Part shown: positions 46,647-51,262 of the stretch, piece after piece | Position numbering within the stretch: position 1 is the first letter of the stretch | Layout: the number at the start of each line of letters is the position of its first letter | Origin: Serratia marcescens | Lineage (GTDB): Bacteria; Pseudomonadota; Gammaproteobacteria; Enterobacterales; Enterobacteriaceae | Direction of reading: 5' to 3' | DNA length: 51,262 nucleotides | Assembly (NCBI GenBank): GCA_015548865.1 | Contig: JADMXW010000030.1 | Coordinates: 1 to 51,262, forward strand | The notes under the pieces: model-generated | Database searches by the model: none | What the model was told of the DNA's origin: nothing | What the model saw: the letters and a program-made list of their open reading frames with translations, nothing else | Position numbers and translations under genes: made by a program

Positions 46647-48245
46647 TTAGTCGAGCAGGGAGTAACCTGGCAACGTCAGGAAATCGATCAGTTTGTCTTG
46701 TGTGGTTATCTGATCCATCAGACGCGCCGCTTCTTCAAAGCGTCCGCCGCTAAAACGCGCCTCGCCTAACTCCTCCTGAATCACCAGCATCTCTTCTGCC
46801 AGCATGCGCTGGAACAAGGCTTTGGTGACAACTTGTCCATCACTCAGCGTTTTGCCATGGTGGATCCACTGCCAAATAGAGGTACGGGAAATCTCTGCCG
46901 TCGCCGCATCCTCCATCAGCCCGTAAATCGGCACGCAACCATTACCGGAGATCCAGGCTTCGATGTACTGCACTGCAACGCGAATATTGGCGCGCATCCC
47001 CGCTTCGGTGCGTTCACCGGGACAAGGTGCCAGCAATTCTGCTGCACCAATCGGCGCATCTTTCTCTCGGCTGACGTCAAGCTGGTTTATACGTTCGCCC
47101 AATGCGTTATCGAAAATCTCCATCACGGTATCCGCCAGACCGGGATGCGCGATCCAGGTGCCGTCATGGCCATTTTTCGCTTCTAACGTTTTATCTTGTC
47201 GAACTTTTTCCAAAACCCACTGATTGCGCGCTGGCTCTTTACTGGGAATAAATGCCGCCATACCACCCATGGCGAAAGCGCCACGTCGGTGACAGGTTTT
47301 GATGAGCAAGCGTGAGTAAGCATTGAGGAACGGCTTCTCCATGGTCACGGATTGCCGGTCAGGCAACACGCGATCGGCATGGTTTTTCAACGTTTTGATA
47401 TAGCTGAAGATGTAATCCCAACGACCGCAATTCAGCCCGACAACATGGTCACGCAGCGCATGTAGAATTTCATCCATCTGGAATACCGCTGGCAGTGTTT
47501 CAATCAGTACCGTGGCCTTGATGGTGCCTCGCGGTAAATCAAAGCGATCTTCGGTATAGCTGAACACCTCGCTCCACCAAGCGGCCTCGCGCCAGGATTG
47601 CAGCTTAGGCAGGTAAAAATAAGGACCGCTACCCTTTGCCAGCAATGCTTGATAGTTATGGTAAAAGTAGAGAGCAAAATCGAACAATCCACCGGGAATC
47701 GCCTCTCCCTGCCAAGTGACATGTTTTTCTGGCAGATGCAGACCACGTACCCGACAAATCAGTACGGCAGGATTCGGTTTAAGCTGGTAGATCTTACCTT
47801 CATCATTGACGTAAGAGATGGTGCCTCGCACCGCATCGCGCAAATTGAGCTGGCCATCGATCACCTTTTCCCATGAAGGAGACAGCGAATCTTCAAAATC
47901 CGCCATAAACACTTTTACGTTAGCGTTCAGTGCATTGATGATCATCTTCCGTTCGACTGGTCCGGTAATCTCCACGCGGCGATCCTGTAAATCTGCAGGG
48001 ATACCACGAATCGTCCAGTCAGAATTCCGAATGGAACTCGTTTCCGAAATAAAATCAGGCAACTCACCTGCATCGATCTTCTGCTGCTGTAGCTGTCTTT
48101 CCAGCAGTAAACCGTTTCTTGGCAACAAGAAATGGTTTACCAACCCAGCCAAAAAATCGGTGGCCTCTTCTGTCAAAATGCTCTTCTCTGCCATGCCAAA
48201 ACGTTCACTGAATACCAACTCTCTGCTTATCGTCTGCTGTGTCAT
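46647..48245 (-). CDS. aceB: Malate synthase A
   Basis: AceB condenses glyoxylate with acetyl-CoA to malate. The 532-residue protein equals E. coli malate synthase A (533). Visible motifs are GPVERKMIINALNANVKVFMADFEDS, KDEILHALRD-type segment (MDEILHALRDHVVGLNCGRWDY) and the signature KTCHRRGAFAMGGMAAFIPS. The ATG at 48245 follows a purine-rich AAGGAACCCGAGAG and gives the family N-terminus; an ATG at 48317 would add 24 unsupported residues. It is the first gene of aceBAK. Confidence 0.97.
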   Translation of the reverse strand: MTQQTISRELVFSERFGMAEKSILTEEATDFLAGLVNHFLLPRNGLLLERQLQQQKIDAGELPDFISETSSIRNSDWTIRGIPADLQDRRVEITGPVERKMIINALNANVKVFMADFEDSLSPSWEKVIDGQLNLRDAVRGTISYVNDEGKIYQLKPNPAVLICRVRGLHLPEKHVTWQGEAIPGGLFDFALYFYHNYQALLAKGSGPYFYLPKLQSWREAAWWSEVFSYTEDRFDLPRGTIKATVLIETLPAVFQMDEILHALRDHVVGLNCGRWDYIFSYIKTLKNHADRVLPDRQSVTMEKPFLNAYSRLLIKTCHRRGAFAMGGMAAFIPSKEPARNQWVLEKVRQDKTLEAKNGHDGTWIAHPGLADTVMEIFDNALGERINQLDVSREKDAPIGAAELLAPCPGERTEAGMRANIRVAVQYIEAWISGNGCVPIYGLMEDAATAEISRTSIWQWIHHGKTLSDGQVVTKALFQRMLAEEMLVIQEELGEARFSGGRFEEAARLMDQITTQDKLIDFLTLPGYSLLD

Positions 48246-48349
48246 CTCTCGGGTTCCTTTTCTCAGGGCCACGCTCCCTGTTAACAGAGAGGGGTTATCA
48301 AGGGGCGAAATTTTCAACCAACAGAATTAAGCGTAATCCAATTAACCTA

Positions 48350-48373
48350 AAAATCAAAAACGATTTCCATTTT
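48350..48373 (-). promoter_or_regulatory. IclR-box-like sequence upstream of aceB
   Basis: The minus strand reads AAAAATGGAAATCGTTTTTG then ATTT, nearly the same as the E. coli aceB operator region AAAATGGAAATTGTTTTTGA. It lies about 105-130 bp upstream of the aceB ATG, in an AT-rich stretch. Confidence 0.65.
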
Positions 48374-48461
48374 TATTCATTATTTAATTTATCATATTGA
48401 TTTAAATTGATAAAAAGACAAAAAAATCAGGGAAATTATTTTCACTATAAATTGATGAGCA

Positions 48462-48486
48462 TAAAAAAGGGTGCCATTAGGCACCC
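48462..48486 (-). terminator. Rho-independent terminator of metA
   Basis: On the minus strand GGGTGCC-TAAT-GGCACCC forms a perfect 7-bp stem with a tetraloop and is followed by TTTTTT. Confidence 0.94.
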
Positions 48487-48507
48487 TGAGTAAAACGGTA
48501 GAAGGTT

Positions 48508-49437
48508 TTAGTCCAGCGTTGGATTCATACGACGCAGGTCGAACGGCGTGATCTGATAAACACAGTAGTTAAGCCAGTTAGCAAACAACAAATGCCCGTG
48601 GCTGCGCCAGCTCGCTTTTGGCGCGTTCTCCGGATTATCGCCAGGGAAGTAGTTCAACGGCACGGTCGGATTCAAACCTGCATCTCGGTCACGGAAGAAT
48701 TCGCTGGCAAGCGTATGTGCATCATATTCAGGGTGTCCAGTGACGAATACCTGGCGCTTGTCTTTGCTGGCAAACAGATAAGCACCGGCCTCATCAGACT
48801 CAACCAAAATATCCAGATCGGCATACTCACGAATAATATCCGTGGGAAAATCAGCGTAACGCGAATGGGGGGCCAGGAAGGTTTCATCAAAACCACGGGT
48901 AAGCAGCGCATGCTGCTGCACCGTGTGATGCGTATATACGCCAGAAAGCTTCTTGCTGCGCGTCATCTTGGGGATGCCATACAGCAGATTTAGCCCAGCC
49001 TGCACCGCCCAACAGACAAACAGCGTAGATGTCACATGATCCTTTGCCCAATCGATCACTTTTGCTATCTGTGGCCAGTAAACCACATCGCAGAAATCCA
49101 CCAGACCCAGCGGCGCGCCAGTGACAATCAGACCATCGAAGTTCTCATTCTCAATGTCCTCAAAGTTACAGTAAAAGTTATTGAGATGTTCTGTAGGCGT
49201 ATTCTTGGATTCACGGCTATCAATACGCAGCAGTTGAATATCCACCTGCAACGGTGAGTTCGAAAGTAGGCGCAGGAACTGGTTTTCTGTCTCGATCTTC
49301 TTCGGCATAAGGTTTAATACCAACACCTTTAGCGGACGAATCTCCTGAGTACTGGCACGAGAAGTGGTCATGACGAACACATTCTCATTGCGCAAAAAAC
49401 TTACCGCAGGTAACTCATCAGGGATCCGAATTGGCAT
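48508..49437 (-). CDS. metA: Homoserine O-succinyltransferase
   Basis: MetA transfers succinate from succinyl-CoA to homoserine, the first dedicated step of methionine synthesis. The 309-residue protein equals E. coli MetA. The catalytic Cys142 (FVCWAVQAG) and the His235/Glu237 pair (VTGHPEYD) are at the expected positions. The ATG at 49437 gives the conserved [12 protein letters not shown] start and has GAGGTG upstream; an ATG at 49452 is rejected. Five tandem Met boxes upstream indicate MetJ control. The order metA-aceB-aceA-aceK is as in E. coli. Confidence 0.98.
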   Translation of the reverse strand: MPIRIPDELPAVSFLRNENVFVMTTSRASTQEIRPLKVLVLNLMPKKIETENQFLRLLSNSPLQVDIQLLRIDSRESKNTPTEHLNNFYCNFEDIENENFDGLIVTGAPLGLVDFCDVVYWPQIAKVIDWAKDHVTSTLFVCWAVQAGLNLLYGIPKMTRSKKLSGVYTHHTVQQHALLTRGFDETFLAPHSRYADFPTDIIREYADLDILVESDEAGAYLFASKDKRQVFVTGHPEYDAHTLASEFFRDRDAGLNPTVPLNYFPGDNPENAPKASWRSHGHLLFANWLNYCVYQITPFDLRRMNPTLD

Positions 49438-49455
49438 GACACTACACCTCACAAC

Positions 49456-49495
49456 AACCGTTTATACGTTTATACATTTATACGTTTAGACATCC
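49456..49495 (-). promoter_or_regulatory. Tandem Met boxes (MetJ operator)
   Basis: Five contiguous 8-bp units run on the minus strand: GGATGTCT, AAACGTAT, AAATGTAT, AAACGTAT, AAACGGTT. They match the MetJ consensus AGACGTCT at 5, 6, 5, 6 and 5 positions. Head-to-tail 8-bp spacing is the arrangement needed for cooperative MetJ-AdoMet binding. The array ends 18 bp before the metA start. Confidence 0.85.
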
Positions 49496-49585
49496 AGATG
49501 CATGAAGATAACCAGTTTTCCTCAACTTGTACAGCGCATAGGTCGAAGTTGAATAATCTTCATCCTATGCGCCGTGCAGCGCCGT

Positions 49586-50887
49586 TTACATCTGCACCTC
49601 TTTCCCTTTTCTATGCAGCATCAGAGACACAAACATCGCCATCAGGCACATGGCAGAAACATACCAAAAAAACGTTGTTTCTATCCCAGCTGATTTCAGC
49701 GACAGCGCTACGTATTCAGCCGAACCGCCAAACAGCGCGTTCCCTATCGCATAGGAAAGTCCCACTCCGAGCGCACGTACCTCAGGAGGAAACATCTCAG
49801 CTTTCAGCACACCGCTGATCGAGGTGTAAAAGCTGATGATCATTAACGCCACCACAATAATGCCAAAGGCTACGTAAGGGCTTGCCACATTCTGCAATGC
49901 GCTGAGAATCGGGACGGTAAATAATGCCGCCATTGATCCAAAAATGATCATCATCGTACGCCGACCGATTTTATCTGACAGCGCACCAAACAGCGGTTGT
50001 AACAACATAAATACCACCAGAGCAGCTGTCATCACCCCGCTTGCGGTTTTTGCATCCATACCTGCCGTATTCACCAGATACTTCTGCATATAGGTGGTGT
50101 AAGTATAAAAGCTCAACGAACCTGCGGCGGTAAAACCCAGAACAATCATAAAAGCACGCCGATTGCGCCATAAACCAGAAAGTGTTCCCGCATCTTTGCG
50201 CTGGCGAGTGGTGGTGCTCGATGTTTCATGCAGAGAACGCCGTAGGTATAAAGCCACAATTGCCAGCAGCCCCCCTAATGCAAAGGGGATACGCCATCCC
50301 CAGGCTTTCAGCTCTTCGGTGCTGAGCAACTGTTGCAGGATAACCAGCACCAACAGCGCTAACAACTGCCCCCCAATCAACGTGACATATTGAAAAGAGG
50401 CATAAAACCCGCGCTTGCCCTCAACGGCGACTTCACTCATGTAGGTTGCGCTGGTGCCATACTCTCCGCCAACAGAAAGCCCCTGAAACAAACGGGCAAG
50501 TAATAACAATGCGGGAGCCCAGTGACCAATCACGCTGTAGGTAGGTAAACAGGCGATAACAAACGAGCCACAGCACATCATACAAACGGAGATAAGCATC
50601 GAGGTTCGGCGGCCATGCTTATCGGCAATATAGCCAAATAGCCAACCGCCAATCGGGCGCATCAGAAACCCGACGGCAAACACACCAGCGGTTTGCAGGA
50701 GTTGTGTGGTGGTATCACCACTAGGGAAAAATGCAGCAGCAAAATAGAGTGCGCAGAATGAATAGACATAAAAATCGAACCATTCCACAAGGTTACCTGA
50801 AGAGGCTCCCACAATGGCGAAGATCCTCTTGCGCGTATCATGGGGCTCCAAGTGTTGATCCGCAAGCGGTGGAGTTACATCTGCCAT
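49586..50887 (-). CDS. kgtP: Alpha-ketoglutarate permease (MFS, proton symporter)
   Basis: KgtP imports 2-oxoglutarate with protons. The 433-residue protein matches E. coli KgtP (432) along its length. It contains [20 protein letters not shown], then [21 protein letters not shown] (the MFS loop 2-3 motif), [23 protein letters not shown] and [13 protein letters not shown]. The ATG at 50887 gives the family start; a longer reading from 51031 runs through AT-rich leader sequence. The AT-rich stretch 50888-51141 is its upstream region. In E. coli kgtP also lies near an rrn operon, but a different one. Confidence 0.95.
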   Translation of the reverse strand: MADVTPPLADQHLEPHDTRKRIFAIVGASSGNLVEWFDFYVYSFCALYFAAAFFPSGDTTTQLLQTAGVFAVGFLMRPIGGWLFGYIADKHGRRTSMLISVCMMCCGSFVIACLPTYSVIGHWAPALLLLARLFQGLSVGGEYGTSATYMSEVAVEGKRGFYASFQYVTLIGGQLLALLVLVILQQLLSTEELKAWGWRIPFALGGLLAIVALYLRRSLHETSSTTTRQRKDAGTLSGLWRNRRAFMIVLGFTAAGSLSFYTYTTYMQKYLVNTAGMDAKTASGVMTAALVVFMLLQPLFGALSDKIGRRTMMIIFGSMAALFTVPILSALQNVASPYVAFGIIVVALMIISFYTSISGVLKAEMFPPEVRALGVGLSYAIGNALFGGSAEYVALSLKSAGIETTFFWYVSAMCLMAMFVSLMLHRKGKEVQM

Positions 50888-51141
50888 AGTAAAATCCCTA
50901 TAAGAGTCATCAATGTGTGTCGCGGTATGCCCATGCATACGGCAAAAGTAAATTGTTATAATTTGGTAAAACGTTATGAAAACAGAGTATAAAAATGCGT
51001 AGTGACAGCGAGTTATCCTCGATGGTGTCACAGACTTGGGGTAAGAGAAAGGTTATTACATTAATGAAATGGGATGTAAAGCGAGTCTTGATGTTCGTTG
51101 TTTGTGCACAAATAACCAAGAAAATAAAAATGACGCCCAGC

Positions 51142-51168
51142 AAAAAGGGCTGTCCTCTCGGACAGCCC
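51142..51168 (-). terminator. Terminator of the rRNA operon
   Basis: On the minus strand GGGCTGTCC-GAGA-GGACAGCCC is a perfect 9-bp stem with a tetraloop, followed by TTTTT. It lies 16 bp downstream of the 5S gene. Confidence 0.95.
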
Positions 51169-51184
51169 CTTCGCTTTGTTTAAA

Positions 51185-51262
51185 GCCTGGCAGTTCCCTA
51201 CTCTCACATGGGGAAGCCCCACACTACCATCGGCGCTACGGCGTTTCACTTCTGAGTTCGGC
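51185..51262 (-). rRNA. 5S ribosomal RNA, 3' part
   Basis: The reverse complement is the last 78 nt of enterobacterial 5S rRNA: GCCGAACTCAGAAGTGAAAC, GCCGTAGCGCCGATGGTAGT, GTGGGGCTTCCCCATGTGAG, AGTAGGGAACTGCCAGGC. The 5' part lies beyond the right edge. In E. coli rrnE runs toward metA in the same relative direction, so this is probably the equivalent operon. Confidence 0.98.

Overview
The window looks like the chromosome of a plant- or environment-associated member of Enterobacterales. Housekeeping proteins are very close to Escherichia coli (Orn, RsgA, FrdABCD, EF-P, LysC, Pgi, MetH, AceBAK, MetA), gene order is largely collinear with E. coli, and several ERIC repeats are present. The accessory cargo and ERIC variants fit Pectobacteriaceae (Dickeya, Brenneria, Lonsdalea, Pectobacterium) best, but that placement is inference.

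Layout. 1-7.8 kb: tRNA-Gly, orn, two abutting ERIC elements, the rsgA-psd-mscM group and the convergent epmA. 8-11.6 kb: the anaerobic frdABCD operon with a class II FNR-type promoter and a terminator. 11.7-17.3 kb: a six-gene operon (IclR-type regulator, OPT transporter, DUF1177 protein, AroM-like protein, peptidase E, Asp/Glu-racemase-like protein). It is preceded by an NtrC-like site, a sigma-54 promoter and twin operators. 17.5-22.8 kb: a short unlabelled entericidin gene, an SRPBCC protein, a frameshifted EamA transporter, and an MFS/EstB-like esterase pair divergent from a LysR gene. 23-28.8 kb: efp and epmB (divergent), yjeI, pgi, and lysC behind a lysine riboswitch. 29-38.5 kb: accessory genes, namely a PanS-like transporter, an SDR reductase, an AraC gene broken in a poly-C tract, a DASS anion permease, a TonB-dependent siderophore receptor with an AraC regulator (both with Fur-like boxes), and the YefM-YoeB toxin-antitoxin pair. 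38.5-51.3 kb: metH, iclR, aceK-aceA-aceB, metA with five Met boxes, kgtP, and the 3' part of a 5S rRNA gene with its terminator.

How the genes fit together. EpmA and EpmB beta-lysylate EF-P, so substrate and two of its modification enzymes all lie here. IclR, read divergently from metH, is expected to repress aceBAK, and an IclR-box-like sequence lies upstream of aceB. MetA and MetH catalyse the first and last steps of methionine synthesis. In E. coli frd and ecn-efp-epmB are close neighbours; here that junction carries two cargo blocks.

The most interesting system is the 11.7-17.3 kb operon. Its promoter architecture implies nitrogen-limitation control, and its genes suggest import and breakdown of an aspartyl-type peptide or related compound. 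Two of its proteins (DUF1177 and AroM-like) have no established function.
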